Shown: positions 24,348 to 33,776, counted from the first letter of the stretch. The stretch is 64,000 nucleotides of DNA from Streptomyces hilarionis (GCF_024539675.1 NZ_JAHHIT010000037.1:1-64000), one strand, 5' to 3'. The notes: a model not told the origin generated them from the sequence alone. Numbers and translations: made by a program.

Positions 24348-25364
24348 TCAGCCGTTGATGACCGCGTCGATCCGGGCCAGCTCCTCGTCCGCGAAGTCCA
24401 GCCGGTCCAGGGCGCCGACGCTGTCCTCGATCTGCCGGGCGCTGCTCGCGCCCACCAGCGCGGAGGTCACCCGGCCGCCGCGGAGCACCCAGGCCAGCGC
24501 GAGCTGGGCGAGGGACTGGCCGCGGGACTCGGCGATGCCGTTGAGGGCGCGCAGCTTGCCCACCAGCTCCTCGGTGACCGCCTCGGAGTTCAGGAACGGG
24601 CTGTCGCTCGCCGCCCGCGAGTCCTCCGGGATGCCGTTCAGGTAGCGGCCGGTCAGCAGGCCCTGCTCCAGCGGGGAGAACACGATCGAGCCGACCTCGA
24701 GCTCGTCCAGGGCGTCGAGCAGACCCTCGGACTCCGGACGGCGGTCCAGCATCGAGTAGCGGGGCTGGTGGATGAGCAGCGGGGTGCCCAGCTCGCCGAG
24801 GATGCGGGCCGCCTCCCGGGTCTGCTCCGCCGAGTAGTTGGAGACGCCGACGTAGAGCGCCTTGCCCTGCTGGACCGCGGAGTGCAGGGCGCCCATCGTC
24901 TCCTCCAGGGGAGTCTCCGGGTCGGGGCGGTGCGAGTAGAAGACGTCCACGTAGTCCAGCCCCATGCGCGTGAGGCTCTGGTCCAGCGAGGACAGCACGT
25001 ACTTGCGCGAGCCCCACTCGCCGTACGGGCCGGGCCACATCAGGTAGCCGGCCTTCGTCGAGATGACCAGCTCGTCGCGGTACGCCCCGAAGTCGCTCTT
25101 CAGGAACCCGCCGAGCGCGGATTCGGCGGCTCCGGGCGGCGGGCCGTAGTTGTTGGCCAGGTCGAAGTGGGTGATGCCGAGATCGAAGGCGCGGCGCAGG
25201 ATCGCCCGCTGAGTCTCCACCGGGCGGTCCGGGCCGAAGTTGTGCCACAGGCCGAGCGACAGCGCGGGAAGCTTCAGGCCGCTGCGTCCGGTGCGCCGGT
25301 AGGGCATGTCCGCGTAACGGTCGGGGTGTGCGGTGTACAACGCGACTCCAGGAGGGGTTGGCAC
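24348..25364 (-). CDS. Aldo/keto reductase, L-glyceraldehyde 3-phosphate reductase-like
   Basis: A 338-residue reductase of the YghZ (Gpr) subgroup. RRTGRSGLKLPALSLGLWHNFG is the signature N-terminus, with THFDLANNYGPPPGAAESALG (catalytic Asp and Tyr), VISTKAGYLMWPGPYGEW (Lys) and VDVFYSHRPDPETPLEE (His), then VSNYSAEQTREAARIL and PLEQGLLTGRYL. These enzymes reduce L-glyceraldehyde 3-phosphate and other toxic aldehydes with NADPH. The GTG at 25364 has no ribosome site; a TTG at 25340 (giving MYTAHPDRY) has GGAG five bases upstream and may be the real start. It is divergent from a LysR gene, its probable regulator. Confidence 0.88.
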   Translation of the reverse strand: MPTPPGVALYTAHPDRYADMPYRRTGRSGLKLPALSLGLWHNFGPDRPVETQRAILRRAFDLGITHFDLANNYGPPPGAAESALGGFLKSDFGAYRDELVISTKAGYLMWPGPYGEWGSRKYVLSSLDQSLTRMGLDYVDVFYSHRPDPETPLEETMGALHSAVQQGKALYVGVSNYSAEQTREAARILGELGTPLLIHQPRYSMLDRRPESEGLLDALDELEVGSIVFSPLEQGLLTGRYLNGIPEDSRAASDSPFLNSEAVTEELVGKLRALNGIAESRGQSLAQLALAWVLRGGRVTSALVGASSARQIEDSVGALDRLDFADEELARIDAVING

Positions 25365-25478
25365 GACGATCGGGTTCGGGAAGATCCTTTCCCCGAACTC
25401 TTCCCCACTCTGACTCCGCCCGCGGGCAGCGGTCCAACAGAAGAATCCGATGGAATTCAGCGGCTAGGCTTCTCAATC

Positions 25479-26363
25479 ATGGAACTGCGCCACCTCCAGC
25501 ACTTCGTCGCCGTCGCCGAGGACCGGCATTTCACCCGGGCCGCCGAACGCCTCATGGTCTCCCAGTCGGGGCTGTCGGCGTCGATCCGGGCGCTGGAGCG
25601 GGAGCTGCGCGCGCCCCTGTTCGTGCGGACCACCCGCAGGGTGACGCTGACGGAGGCGGGCCGCGCTCTGCTGGGGGAGGCGGAGCGCGTCCTGGCGCAG
25701 GTACGGGCCGCGCACGAGGCGGTGGCCGCCGTCCAGGGCGTGGTCCGCGGCACGCTCGCCGTGGGCGCCGAGCAGTGCGTCGCCGGGGTGCACGTGGCGG
25801 GGCTCCTCGCGGCGTTCCGCCGGCGCCATCCCGACGTGGAGATCCGGCTGCGCCAGACCGGCTCGGCCGCCCTGGGAGAGGAGGTCACGGCCGGCCGCCT
25901 CGACCTGGCGTTCGCCTACCGCACCCAGCCGGACAGCGATCAGCTGCGCTGCGTGCCGCTGGCCGCCGAGCCGATGTACGTCCTGTGCCACCCCGATCAC
26001 CGGCTCGCCGGGGCGCCGGCCGCGGTGACGCCCCAGGACCTGGCGGGCGAGGCGTTCGTCGACTTCCACCCCGACTGGGGCCCGCGCCGCGCCACGGACG
26101 CCGCGTTCGCCGAGGCGGGCGTGCGGCGCACGGTCGCGCTGGAGGTCAACGACGTGCACGACCTGCTGGACCTGGTGGACGAGAACCTGGGCGTCGCGGT
26201 CGTGCCGCGCCACTTCCGGCACAAGCGGGAGGCTCTCACGGCCCTGGCCCTCGAGGGCACGGGCGAGGCGGCCTACGAGACGGTCGCCCTGCTGCCGCCC
26301 GCCCCCGCGACCAGCCCCGCGGCCAGGGCGCTGATGGGGCTGCTGGAAACGGGGGGCGGATGA
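25479..26363 (+). CDS. LysR family transcriptional regulator
   Basis: A 294-residue regulator with the winged helix-turn-helix at residues 1-60 (MELRHLQHFVAVAEDRHFTR, RLMVSQSGLSASIRALEREL) and a periplasmic-binding-like effector domain from about residue 90 (GTLAVGAEQCVAGVHVAGLL). The ATG at 25479 follows TAGGCT at 25465-25470 by eight bases with no ribosome site, so it is probably leaderless. It is divergent from the L-glyceraldehyde-3-phosphate reductase-like gene and likely controls it in the usual LysR manner; the 114-base gap shows no obvious T-N11-A dyad that I would insist on. Confidence 0.9.
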   Translation: MELRHLQHFVAVAEDRHFTRAAERLMVSQSGLSASIRALERELRAPLFVRTTRRVTLTEAGRALLGEAERVLAQVRAAHEAVAAVQGVVRGTLAVGAEQCVAGVHVAGLLAAFRRRHPDVEIRLRQTGSAALGEEVTAGRLDLAFAYRTQPDSDQLRCVPLAAEPMYVLCHPDHRLAGAPAAVTPQDLAGEAFVDFHPDWGPRRATDAAFAEAGVRRTVALEVNDVHDLLDLVDENLGVAVVPRHFRHKREALTALALEGTGEAAYETVALLPPAPATSPAARALMGLLETGGG

Positions 26364-26388
26364 GCGCGCCCTGGGCCATGGTGGACGT

Positions 26389-26904
26389 ATGCATGCCAAG
26401 GACATCCTCATCGACGGGTTCGGCCGCGTCCGGGAAGAGGTCCACGCGGCCGTCGAGGGCCTGGAGCCCGAGGGCCTCGACGCCCGGCCCGCCGCCGGGG
26501 CCAACTCTCTCGCCTGGCTGGTGTGGCACCTCACCCGCGTCCAGGACGACCATGTCGCGGACGCCTTCGGGCTCGACCAGGTGTGGCGGGCCCAGGACTG
26601 GGAGAAGCGGTTCGGCCTGGACCTGCCGCCCGGGGACACCGGGTACGGCCACCGCCCCGCGCAGGTGGCGAAGGTGCGGGTCCGGGACGGCGCCTTGCTG
26701 ACCGGGTACCACGACGCCGTGCACGCGCAGACCCTGACGGCGCTGCGCGCGCTCACCGCGGCGGACCTGGAGCGCGTCGTGGACGAACGCTGGGATCCGC
26801 CCGTCACGCTGGGCGTGCGGCTGGTCAGCGTCCTGTCCGACGATCTGCAGCACGTCGGACAGGCCGCCTATGTCCGCGGGCTCCTTCAGAGCGCGCCGGC
26901 GTAG
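26389..26904 (+). CDS. DinB / mycothiol-transferase-like (DUF664) protein
   Basis: A 171-residue four-helix-bundle protein. The metal-site pattern is [20 protein letters not shown] with the first His, a second His in [12 protein letters not shown], and a third in [17 protein letters not shown] near the C-terminus, as expected of DinB-fold thiol transferases. In actinobacteria many members use mycothiol. It begins 26 bases after the LysR stop and may be cotranscribed with it. Its 3' end overlaps the convergent adenosine deaminase by 19 bases. Confidence 0.85.
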   Translation: MHAKDILIDGFGRVREEVHAAVEGLEPEGLDARPAAGANSLAWLVWHLTRVQDDHVADAFGLDQVWRAQDWEKRFGLDLPPGDTGYGHRPAQVAKVRVRDGALLTGYHDAVHAQTLTALRALTAADLERVVDERWDPPVTLGVRLVSVLSDDLQHVGQAAYVRGLLQSAPA

Positions 26905-27956
26905 CCCGGCAGGACGACGTCCTCGATGAGGGCCGTGCGCTCGTCGAACGGGATGAACGCGCTCTTGAGGGCGTTCACCGTGACGGTGCGCAGGTCCTCG
27001 ACGCCCCAGCCCGCCTCCTCGACCAGCAGCGCCATCTCGCGGGTCATCGTGGTGCCGGAGACCAGACGGTTGTCCGTGTTGAGGGTGACGCGGAAGCCGA
27101 GGTCCCTCAGGGCGGTGATCGGGTGCTCCGCGATCGACGTGGCGGCGCCCGTCTGGAGGTTCGAGGTCGGGCACATCTCCAGCGCGATCCGGCGGTCGCG
27201 CACCCAGCCCGCGAGCCGGCCGAGCTTGCCGTCCACGATGTCGTCGGTGATGCGCACGCCGTGGCCGATGCGCTGGGCGCCGCAGACCTGGAGCGCCTGG
27301 TGGATGCTGGGCAGGCCGTGGGCCTCGCCCGCGTGGATGGTGAAGGGGACGTTCTCGCGGCGCAGGTGCTCGAAGGCGGCGAGGTGGTCGGCGGGCGGGA
27401 AGCCGTCCTCGGCGCCGGCGATGTCGAAGCCGACGACGCCCGCGTCACGGAAGGCCACCGCGAGGTCCGCCGCCTCGCGCACCCGGTCGAACATCCGCAT
27501 GCCGCACAGGAGCGTGCCGACCCGCACCGGCGTCCCGGCCGCCGCCGCCTTCGCCATGCCGGCCGCGAGACCCTCCTGGACCGTCTCGACGACCTCGGGG
27601 AGCGTCAGTCCGCCGTTCACGTTCAGCTCGGGGGCGTAGCGCACCTCGCCGTACACCACGCCGTCCGCCGCCAGGTCGAGGACGTACTCCTCGGCGGTGC
27701 GCAGCAGGCCCTCACGGGTCTGCATGACGGCGAGGGTGTGCTCGAAGGTGGCTATGTAGCGCACCAGGTCGCCCGAGTTGGCGGCCTCGAAGTACCACGC
27801 GGCCAGCTCGTCGGGGTCGGTGGTGGGCAGGGTGTGGCCGACCGCCTCGGCCAGTTCCACGACGGTCGCGGGGCGCAGGCCGCCGTCGAGGTGGTCGTGC
27901 AGGACGGCCTTGGGGAGCCTGCGGATGGTGTCGGTGTCGATGCGGGGCGCGGTCAT
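26886..27956 (-). CDS. add: Adenosine deaminase
   Basis: A 356-residue zinc amidohydrolase converting adenosine to inosine and ammonia. Zn ligands and catalytic residues are intact: [10 protein letters not shown] (residues 18-27), [10 protein letters not shown] (about 205-214), RIGHGVRI (about 228-235) and [12 protein letters not shown] (about 290-301). Residues SLE-type helices in between fit the family. Cytosolic purine salvage enzyme. The gene stands alone; a VOC gene precedes it on the same strand with a 37-base gap, so they may share a transcript. Confidence 0.93.
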   Translation of the reverse strand: MTAPRIDTDTIRRLPKAVLHDHLDGGLRPATVVELAEAVGHTLPTTDPDELAAWYFEAANSGDLVRYIATFEHTLAVMQTREGLLRTAEEYVLDLAADGVVYGEVRYAPELNVNGGLTLPEVVETVQEGLAAGMAKAAAAGTPVRVGTLLCGMRMFDRVREAADLAVAFRDAGVVGFDIAGAEDGFPPADHLAAFEHLRRENVPFTIHAGEAHGLPSIHQALQVCGAQRIGHGVRITDDIVDGKLGRLAGWVRDRRIALEMCPTSNLQTGAATSIAEHPITALRDLGFRVTLNTDNRLVSGTTMTREMALLVEEAGWGVEDLRTVTVNALKSAFIPFDERTALIEDVVLPGYAGAL

Positions 27957-27993
27957 GTGCGTGTTCCTCGGCGAGTGGTTCGGCGGGCGGTGC

Positions 27994-28389
27994 TCAGGCG
28001 GTGACCGGCTGGAGCAGGTCCCAGCGGTTTCCGTACAGGTCCTGGAAGACGGCGACGGAGCCGTAGGGCTCGTGGCGGGGTTCCTCCAGGAAGGTCACTC
28101 CGGCGGCGCGCATGCGGGCGTGGTCGCCGGCGAAGTCCTCGGTGTGCAGGAAGAAGCCGACCCGGCCGCCGGTCTGGTCCCCGACCCGGGCGCGCTGGGC
28201 GTCGTCCTTGGCGCGGGCGAGCAGCAGCCCCACGCCGTCCTGGCGGTCCCCCGGGCGCACGACGACCCACCGGGCGCCGTCGGCGCGGGGCTCGTCCTCG
28301 ACGAGCCGGAAGCCGAGCGCCCCGGTGTAGAAGCGGATCGCCTCGTCGTAGTCGTCGACGACGAGGGTGACCAGGGCGATGCGGCTCAT
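27994..28389 (-). CDS. VOC family (glyoxalase-like) protein
   Basis: A 131-residue single-domain protein: [20 protein letters not shown] at the N-terminus and [19 protein letters not shown] at the C-terminus are the beta-alpha-beta-beta-beta units of the family, with the first and last metal-ligand positions (no complete H-E pattern is evident). It could be a bleomycin-resistance-type binding protein or a dioxygenase-like enzyme. Just upstream lies an 18-base near-palindrome overlapping its probable -10. Confidence 0.85.
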   Translation of the reverse strand: MSRIALVTLVVDDYDEAIRFYTGALGFRLVEDEPRADGARWVVVRPGDRQDGVGLLLARAKDDAQRARVGDQTGGRVGFFLHTEDFAGDHARMRAAGVTFLEEPRHEPYGSVAVFQDLYGNRWDLLQPVTA

Positions 28390-28454
28390 CGGGACCTTTC
28401 ACAGGCGGGCGCGGAGCGGTCCGGAGGGATTCTCCGGAAGGGGATTGACGGGTG

Positions 28455-28472
28455 AGGTTATACGTAAAACCT
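28455..28472 (-). promoter_or_regulatory. Operator-like near-palindrome upstream of the VOC gene
   Basis: AGGTTATACGTAAAACCT is an 18-base dyad with a single mispaired couple, 66 bases upstream of the VOC start and lying in an otherwise G+C-rich stretch. On the minus strand it reads through TATAAC, a good -10, so a bound repressor would block transcription. No neighbouring regulator gene is apparent. Confidence 0.5.
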
Positions 28473-28597
28473 TCCGCGCGCCAGTCTCGCCCCGAGCGGC
28501 CCGTGACAGCGGGAGGTGCGCCGCGGCGGCGGTGTCGGCCGGCGTCGTCGAGGCAGCGGCCGCGGTCGCCGGAAACGCCGAGGGGGAAGCCGGCGCC

Positions 28598-28640
28598 GCC
28601 CGTCAGCCGCGTCGCGTCGAAACCGACGCGGCTGACGGGC
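28598..28640 (-). terminator. Strong hairpin downstream of the aldehyde dehydrogenase
   Basis: GCCCGTCAGCCGCGTCG (28598-28614) and CGACGCGGCTGACGGGC (28624-28640) are perfect 17-base arms with a nine-base loop. It lies 88 bases after the end of the minus-strand aldehyde dehydrogenase and before the VOC operator. The rest of this 338-base gap holds three tandem copies of CCGCGGGGT (28672-28698) and no gene. Confidence 0.8.
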
Positions 28641-28671
28641 GGACCGCCGAGGTTCCAGGTGTACGCGGGGG

Positions 28672-28698
28672 CCGCGGGGTCCGCGGGGTCCGCGGGGT
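28672..28698. repeat. Triplicate 9-base tandem repeat
   Basis: CCGCGGGGT is repeated three times exactly at 28672-28680, 28681-28689 and 28690-28698. It lies between the aldehyde dehydrogenase stop and the terminator. It looks like simple-sequence expansion in a non-coding gap. Confidence 0.85.
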
Positions 28699-28727
28699 GC
28701 GTTCCGGAGGGTCGTCCGGGCGGCCGT

Positions 28728-30053
28728 TCAGTGCAGCGGCTTCTCCAGCACCGCCTTGCGGTGGCTGAACGTCTCGATGGAGTAGCGCCCGTGGTAGCTG
28801 CCCATGCCGCTCTCGCCCACCCCGCCGAACGGCAGGTCGGAGACGGTGAGGTGGGCCAGCGGCAGACCGAGGCCGAGGCCGCCCGAGGAGGTCTCGGCGG
28901 CGATGCGGTCGCGGGTGTCGTCGGAGTCGGTGAAGACGTAGAGGGCGAGAGGCTTGTCGCGGTCGTTGACGAACCCGATCGCCTCGTCCAGGTCCTCGAC
29001 GGTGACGATCGGCAGGATCGGGCCGAAGATCTCCTCCTGCATGACCGGCGACTTCGGGTCGACGTCGGCGAGCACCGTCGGCGCGATGTACTTGTCGGCG
29101 CGGTCGGCGCCGCCGCCCACCACGACCCGGCCGGAGGCGAGCAGGCCGCTGAGCCGGTCGAAGTGGCGCTCGTTGACGATGCGGCCGTATTCGACGGAGG
29201 TCTGCGGGTCGGCGCCGTACAGCGCCTCGACCGCGCTCTTCAGCAGGGGTTCGAGGGCGGCGGCCGTCCGCGGGTCGGTCAGGACGTAGTCGGGGGCGAC
29301 GCAGGTCTGTCCGGCGTTGAGGAACTTGCCGCGGGCCAACCGGTCGGCGACGACGCCCAGATCGGCGTCGCGGTCGACGAAGGCCGGTGACTTGCCGCCG
29401 AGTTCGAGCGTGACCGGGGTGAGGTGCTCGGCGGCGGCGCGCAGGACCACGCGGCCGACGGCGCCGTTGCCGGTGTAGAAGATGTGGTCGAAGCGCTCGG
29501 CGAGCAGGGCGGTGGTCTCCGGGACGCCGCCCTCGACGACGGCGACCGCCTCGGTGTCGAGATGCGCGGGCAGCAGGCGGGCCAGGGCGGCCGAGGTGGC
29601 CGGCGCGAGTTCGCTGGGCTTGACGACCACCGCGTTGCCGGCGGCGAGAGCGCCGACCAGCGGGGCGAGCAGGAGCTGGGCGGGGTAGTTCCAGGGCGCG
29701 ATGACCAGCACGACGCCGAGCGGCTCGACCAGCGTCCAGGCGCGGGCGTCGGCGCCGAGGTGGGCCGGGACCGGAGCGGCCTCGGGGCTCAGCCAGCCGT
29801 CCAGGTGCTCCAGGGTGTGGTCGATCTCGCGGACGGTGAAGTCGATCTCGGTGCGGTAGGCCTCGGTGGAGCTCTTGCCCAGGTCGGCGTGGAGCGCGGC
29901 GGCGAGTTCGGCGCCCTGGTCCGTGAGCAGGCCGCGCAGCCGGCGCAGCTGGTCCGTGCGCCAGGCGACGGGCTTGGTGCGGCCGGTGCGGAAGGCGGCG
30001 CGCAGTCGGGCGACGACGTCGGCGGGCTGTTCGGTGGTGGCTGCGGTGGTCAC
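28728..30053 (-). CDS. NAD(P)-dependent aldehyde dehydrogenase (class 3 type)
   Basis: A 441-residue enzyme oxidising aldehydes to acids. [20 protein letters not shown] (about residues 110-129) is the cofactor-binding N motif, [12 protein letters not shown] (about 207-218) holds the catalytic Glu, and [14 protein letters not shown] (about 240-253) the catalytic Cys. The short N-terminus and [20 protein letters not shown] with [19 protein letters not shown] are typical of the ALDH3 family (fatty or aromatic aldehydes). It stands alone with its own promoter in the 103-base gap above 30053 (GATGTATATGCCAACC is AT-rich). Confidence 0.92.
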   Translation of the reverse strand: MTTAATTEQPADVVARLRAAFRTGRTKPVAWRTDQLRRLRGLLTDQGAELAAALHADLGKSSTEAYRTEIDFTVREIDHTLEHLDGWLSPEAAPVPAHLGADARAWTLVEPLGVVLVIAPWNYPAQLLLAPLVGALAAGNAVVVKPSELAPATSAALARLLPAHLDTEAVAVVEGGVPETTALLAERFDHIFYTGNGAVGRVVLRAAAEHLTPVTLELGGKSPAFVDRDADLGVVADRLARGKFLNAGQTCVAPDYVLTDPRTAAALEPLLKSAVEALYGADPQTSVEYGRIVNERHFDRLSGLLASGRVVVGGGADRADKYIAPTVLADVDPKSPVMQEEIFGPILPIVTVEDLDEAIGFVNDRDKPLALYVFTDSDDTRDRIAAETSSGGLGLGLPLAHLTVSDLPFGGVGESGMGSYHGRYSIETFSHRKAVLEKPLH

Positions 30054-30156
30054 GGTGCCTCGCTGGGGGTGCGCGGGCCTGTCGGCCCTGGGTCGAGCGG
30101 GCCTTGCGGCCCTGTGGTGTCGGCGCGAGCGTCAGCTCGATGTATATGCCAACCTT

Positions 30157-31374
30157 TCATGCCCCGCGTGGCATTCCCGGACCGGCGGACAGTTCACCGC
30201 GTCGCTTTCGCAGGAAGGCGCGCTCCGCCGGGCTCTCGCTCAGCGCGAGGGCGGCGTCGTAGGCGTCCGCCGCCTCGGCGGTGCGGCCGAGGCGGCGCAG
30301 CAGGTCGGCGCGGACCGCGTGCCAGACGCGGTAGCCGTCGAGGTCCAGCGCGTCGACCAGGTCGAGGGCCGGGCGCGGGCCCTCGGTCTCGGCGACGGCG
30401 ACCGCGCGGTTCAGCGCGACGACCGGACTCGGCGCGACGGCCATGAGCTGGTCGTACAACCGCAGCACCTGCCCCCAGTCGGTGGCCTCGGCGGTCGGGG
30501 CGTCGCTGTGGACCGCGTGCACGGCGGCCTGGATCTGATAGGGACCCGGCCGGCCGCGGCGCAGACAGCGGCGGACGAGCTCCTGCCCCTCGGCGATCAG
30601 GTCCCGGTCCCAGCGGCCCCGGTCCTGTGCGGGCAGCGGCACGAGCGTGCCGTCGGCGTCCTCGCGCGCGCCGCGACGCGACTCGACGAGCAGCATCAGC
30701 GCCAGCAGCCCGGTGGCCTCGGGCTCGTCCGGCATCAGCTCGGTCAGGAGCCGGCCCAGGCGGACGGCCTCCGCGCACAGTTCGGGGTCGCCCTCGCAGC
30801 CCTGGTTGAAGATGAGGTAGACGACGGCGAGCACGCCGGCGAGCCGGTCGGGCAGGTCGGCGTCGCGGGGCACCCGGTAGGGGATGCGGGCGTCGCGGAT
30901 CTTCGCCTTCGCGCGCACCAGCCGCTGCGCCATCGTCGGCTCGGGGACGAGGAAGGCGCGGGCGATCTGCGCGGTGGTGAGACCGCCCAGCAGCCGCAGG
31001 GTCAGGGCGACCCGCGCCTGCGGCGCGAGCGCGGGGTGACAGCAGGTGAAGACCAGGCGGAGCCGGTCGTCGCGCACGGGTCCCTCCTCCGCGGGCCGGT
31101 CGGCGGCGTGCAGCAGGACGGCCTCGGCCTGGCGGGCGTCCCGGGTGGACTCCCGGCGCAACCGGTCCACGGCCCGGTTGCGGGCGGTGGTGATGATCCA
31201 CCCCGCCGGGCCGGGCGGTACGCCGGTCCGCGGCCAGCGCCGCACGGCCGTGGCGAACGCCTCCTGGACCGCTTCCTCGGCGAGGTCGATGTCGCCGAGG
31301 AAGCGGACGAGGACGGCGACGGCCCGGCCGTACTCCGCACGGAAGACGGCCTCGACGTCCGGGGTGTCCGGCAC
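30157..31374 (-). CDS. ECF42-type RNA polymerase sigma factor with C-terminal TPR extension
   Basis: A 405-residue sigma factor. Region 2 is at the N-terminus ([41 protein letters not shown]), region 4 about residues 110-170 ([40 protein letters not shown]), and the last ~220 residues are a helical DUF6596/TPR-like extension ([20 protein letters not shown] and [20 protein letters not shown]). The long extension and the neighbouring DGPF protein mark the ECF42 group, in which the extension rather than an anti-sigma factor controls activity. The GTG start lies three bases after the partner's stop, so the two are coupled. Confidence 0.9.
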   Translation of the reverse strand: MPDTPDVEAVFRAEYGRAVAVLVRFLGDIDLAEEAVQEAFATAVRRWPRTGVPPGPAGWIITTARNRAVDRLRRESTRDARQAEAVLLHAADRPAEEGPVRDDRLRLVFTCCHPALAPQARVALTLRLLGGLTTAQIARAFLVPEPTMAQRLVRAKAKIRDARIPYRVPRDADLPDRLAGVLAVVYLIFNQGCEGDPELCAEAVRLGRLLTELMPDEPEATGLLALMLLVESRRGAREDADGTLVPLPAQDRGRWDRDLIAEGQELVRRCLRRGRPGPYQIQAAVHAVHSDAPTAEATDWGQVLRLYDQLMAVAPSPVVALNRAVAVAETEGPRPALDLVDALDLDGYRVWHAVRADLLRRLGRTAEAADAYDAALALSESPAERAFLRKRRGELSAGPGMPRGA

Positions 31375-31377
31375 GGC

Positions 31378-31728
31378 TCAGTGCGCGTCGGCGAACGGGC
31401 GCACCTCGATGGGCAGCGTGGTGGCGAGGGCCGCCTTGCGCCCCCATTCCAGGGCCTCGTCCAGGTCCGCCGCCTTGATCAGGCACAGGCCGCCGAGGTA
31501 CTCCTTGCCCTCGGCGAACGGCCCGTCGGTGACGAGCACGTCGCCGTCCTTCGGCCGCAGCATCGTGGCCGTCTCCGGTCCGTGCAGCCCGCCGGCGAAG
31601 ACCCAGGCGCCGGCGGCGCGCAGCTCGTCGTTGTAGGCCTGCACGCGGCGCATGATGCCGGCGAGCTCCTCGGCCGCGGGCGGCTCGCCGCCGGCGGGCT
31701 GGACCACGCTGAGCAGGTAGTGCGTCAT
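31378..31728 (-). CDS. DGPF-domain (YCII-related) protein, ECF42 partner
   Basis: A 116-residue ferredoxin-like YCII-fold protein. It carries VLVTDGPFAEGKEYLGGLCL (about residues 63-82) with the DGPF motif and EALEWGRKAALATTLPIEVR. Such proteins are encoded next to ECF42 sigma factors, as here, and are often their targets or partners. The ATG at 31728 follows GAGGA; upstream frame is not coding. It is the first gene of a two-gene unit; the plus-strand flavoprotein gene starts 111 bases away. Confidence 0.9.
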   Translation of the reverse strand: MTHYLLSVVQPAGGEPPAAEELAGIMRRVQAYNDELRAAGAWVFAGGLHGPETATMLRPKDGDVLVTDGPFAEGKEYLGGLCLIKAADLDEALEWGRKAALATTLPIEVRPFADAH

Positions 31729-31838
31729 GACGTCCTCCTGGGGTGTCGTGCCGTGTCGTGCCCTTGTCTCATCTCCTACACGAACGGCGCGGCCCCGGAT
31801 CGACACCCCGCGCCGGAAACCGGGAAAGAATCCCGTCC

Positions 31839-32867
31839 ATGACCGCACCGCACCCTCTGGTCGACCGCGCCCGGCGCCTCGCCGACGACCTCCTCGCCCC
31901 GCACGCCGAGCACGTCGACCAGGGGGAGGTGCCCGTCGCACACCTGGCCGAGATCAGGCGCTCGGGTCTGCTCGGGCTGAACGCCCCGAAGGAGTACGGC
32001 GGCGCGGCGGCGTCCCCGGCGGTGGTGCGGGAGACGGCCGAGATCCTGGCCGGGGCGTGCTGCTCGACCTGGTTCGTGCAGACGCAGCACCACACCCCGG
32101 TGCTGACGCTGGCCCGCGGCGAGGGACCGGTGCGCGAACGCCTGCTGGGCCGGCTGGCGAGCGGGGAACTGCTGTCCGGGGTGGCGTACGCGCATCTGCG
32201 GGCTCACCCGCGGACGCCGGTGCGGGCCTCCCGGGAGCGCGGCGGCTGGCGCTTCGACGGAAGCGTGCCCTGGTACACGGGGTGGGGCCTCAACGACGTC
32301 ATGCTGCTGGCCGGCGTCACCGACGCGGACGAGGCCCTGTTCGCGTTCGCGCAGGCACGGCCGCAGCCGGGGCTGCGGCCGTCGGCCCCGATGCGTCTGG
32401 CCGCCCTCACCGCCGCCCGCACGGTCTCCCTGGAGCTGGACGGCCTGTGGCTGCCCGAGGAGGCGGTGGCGTTGCGCACCCCGTACGCGCGGTGGGCGCG
32501 GACGGACCGCGCGAGGACGGCGAACGTCGGCCCCGCGGTGTTCGGCCTCACCCGGAGCGCTCTCGGCCTGCTGGACGAGGACACGGCGGCTCCCTTCCGC
32601 GCCCGGCTGGACGCACTGCGCGGCGAGGCCTACGCCCTGGCCGACCACCCGGATCCCCACGAGCACGCCGCGCGACGGCAGGCCCTCAGGGCGCAGGCGC
32701 ACGAGCTGATGCGGGCCGCGACCACGGCGGCGGTGGTGGCCGGCGGCGGTCGTTCGATGCTGGTGTCGCACCGGGCCCAACGTCTGGCGAGGGAGGCCCT
32801 GTTCCTGATGGTCCAGGGCCAGACCCAGGCCTCGCGCACCGCGCATCTCGCCGCGCTGACGGGGTGA
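31839..32867 (+). CDS. Acyl-CoA-dehydrogenase-family flavoprotein (monooxygenase-type)
   Basis: A 342-residue protein. The N-terminal helical domain has VAHLAEIRRSGLLGLNAPKE and YGGAAASPAVVRETAEILAG, and ACCSTWFVQTQHHTPVLTL is typical of the flavin-monooxygenase branch (SfnB, DszC, HpaB-like) rather than beta-oxidation enzymes, because the Glu base position is not conserved. The central part has GVAYAHLRAHPRTPVRASRE and WRFDGSVPWYTGWGLNDVML. The C-terminal helices include RQALRAQAHELMRAATTAAV. It probably needs reduced flavin, and an FMN reductase lies convergently 33 bases away. Confidence 0.85.
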   Translation: MTAPHPLVDRARRLADDLLAPHAEHVDQGEVPVAHLAEIRRSGLLGLNAPKEYGGAAASPAVVRETAEILAGACCSTWFVQTQHHTPVLTLARGEGPVRERLLGRLASGELLSGVAYAHLRAHPRTPVRASRERGGWRFDGSVPWYTGWGLNDVMLLAGVTDADEALFAFAQARPQPGLRPSAPMRLAALTAARTVSLELDGLWLPEEAVALRTPYARWARTDRARTANVGPAVFGLTRSALGLLDEDTAAPFRARLDALRGEAYALADHPDPHEHAARRQALRAQAHELMRAATTAAVVAGGGRSMLVSHRAQRLAREALFLMVQGQTQASRTAHLAALTG

Positions 32868-32900
32868 TCGCCCCGGCGGCGGGGCGGCGGGGCCGCGGGG

Positions 32901-33455
32901 TCAGCTCGCCGCGGCCAGGTGGGGCGTGCGTCCGAGCGCGGCCGAGAACTGGTCGACGACCTGCGCGAGGGCCTCGATGGCGGCGGGCGCGACGGTGACG
33001 GAGCCGTCCTCGTGGGCGGTGATGTCCTTGTCGAGGGTGAACCAGCCCTGCACGATGTGGGCCGCGCCCATGGAGTTCAGCACCGGGCGCAGGGCGTAGT
33101 CGATGGCCAGGACGTGGGCGGTGGAGCCGCCGGTGGCCAGGGGCAGGACCGTCTTGCCGGTGAGGGCGTACTGCGGGAGCAGGTCCAGGAGCGCCTTGAG
33201 GACGCCGGAGTAGGACGCCTTGTAGACCGGGGTGGCGACGACGACGCCGTCGGCGCGCGCGAACAGCTCGGCCGCCTCGACGATCGCCGGGTGCCGGAAG
33301 TCCGCGCCGAGCAGGGCCGCGGCGGGGATCGTGCGGACGTCGAGCGGGATCACCCGGTGTCCCTGGGCGGCGAGCCGTTCGTCGAGATGGCGCAGCAGAC
33401 GGCCGGTGCGGGAGGAGGCGGAAGGGCTGCCGGAGACGGACAGGACGGTGGCCAT
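32901..33455 (-). CDS. NADPH-dependent FMN reductase, SsuE-like
   Basis: A 184-residue flavodoxin-fold reductase supplying FMNH2 to monooxygenases. VLSVSGSPSASSRTGRLLRH is the phosphate-binding N-terminus, VVVATPVYKASYSGVLKALL and LPLATGGSTAHVLAIDYALR the flavin and NADPH segments. Similarity is to SsuE of sulfonate use. The ATG at 33455 has GAGG nine bases upstream, but that site lies in a small hairpin, and a 15-base stem precedes it. A cysteine-containing leader peptide is encoded 320 bases upstream, so sulfur control of translation is plausible. Confidence 0.9.
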   Translation of the reverse strand: MATVLSVSGSPSASSRTGRLLRHLDERLAAQGHRVIPLDVRTIPAAALLGADFRHPAIVEAAELFARADGVVVATPVYKASYSGVLKALLDLLPQYALTGKTVLPLATGGSTAHVLAIDYALRPVLNSMGAAHIVQGWFTLDKDITAHEDGSVTVAPAAIEALAQVVDQFSAALGRTPHLAAAS

Positions 33456-33776
33456 GGGTCCTCTTTCGAAGGAGCCCGGGGGCGCCCCGGCATGACGGGG
33501 CGCCCCCGGGTGGGAGGGGGCGGGACTGCCGGGTGACTGCGTGCGGCCGGCCCGTGGGACGGGGGCCGGCTCGCCGATCCGGGCGGCGGAGCTCCCGGTG
33601 CGGACCGTTCTCGGGCTCGTGGTCGCGCGCGAGGGCACGGACGCCGCAGCCGGCGCCGACGTCGGCGGGCGACGGGGGCGACGGGCTCGGGCGGCCGTAG
33701 GCGGACACGGCGGACCGGAGAAGAGGCGGAGGCGGGAACCGGAGAGCGGGAGAAGCGCGGCGGATCGCGGGAGGGA
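33456..33776 (-). promoter_or_regulatory. Structured 5' leader of the FMN reductase with hairpins
   Basis: Between the leader-peptide stop and the reductase ATG the transcript can form CCCGGGGGCGCCCCG with CGGGGCGCCCCCGGG (33475-33510, 15 perfect pairs, six-base loop) and, directly before the start, TCCTTTCGAAAGAGGA, in which the ribosome site GAGGA pairs with TCCTTTC. A third stem CCGGCCC/GGGCCGG lies near 33545-33570. Occluded ribosome site plus coupling to a leader peptide would allow attenuation of translation. Which stems form alternatively is not resolved. Confidence 0.5.

Noticed and set aside
33475..33510. Simple intrinsic terminator at the 15-pair stem before the FMN reductase
   Set aside because: The stem lies 20 bases before a start codon on the same transcript as a leader peptide and has no U-tract; a leader regulatory role is as likely, so I did not call it a plain terminator.
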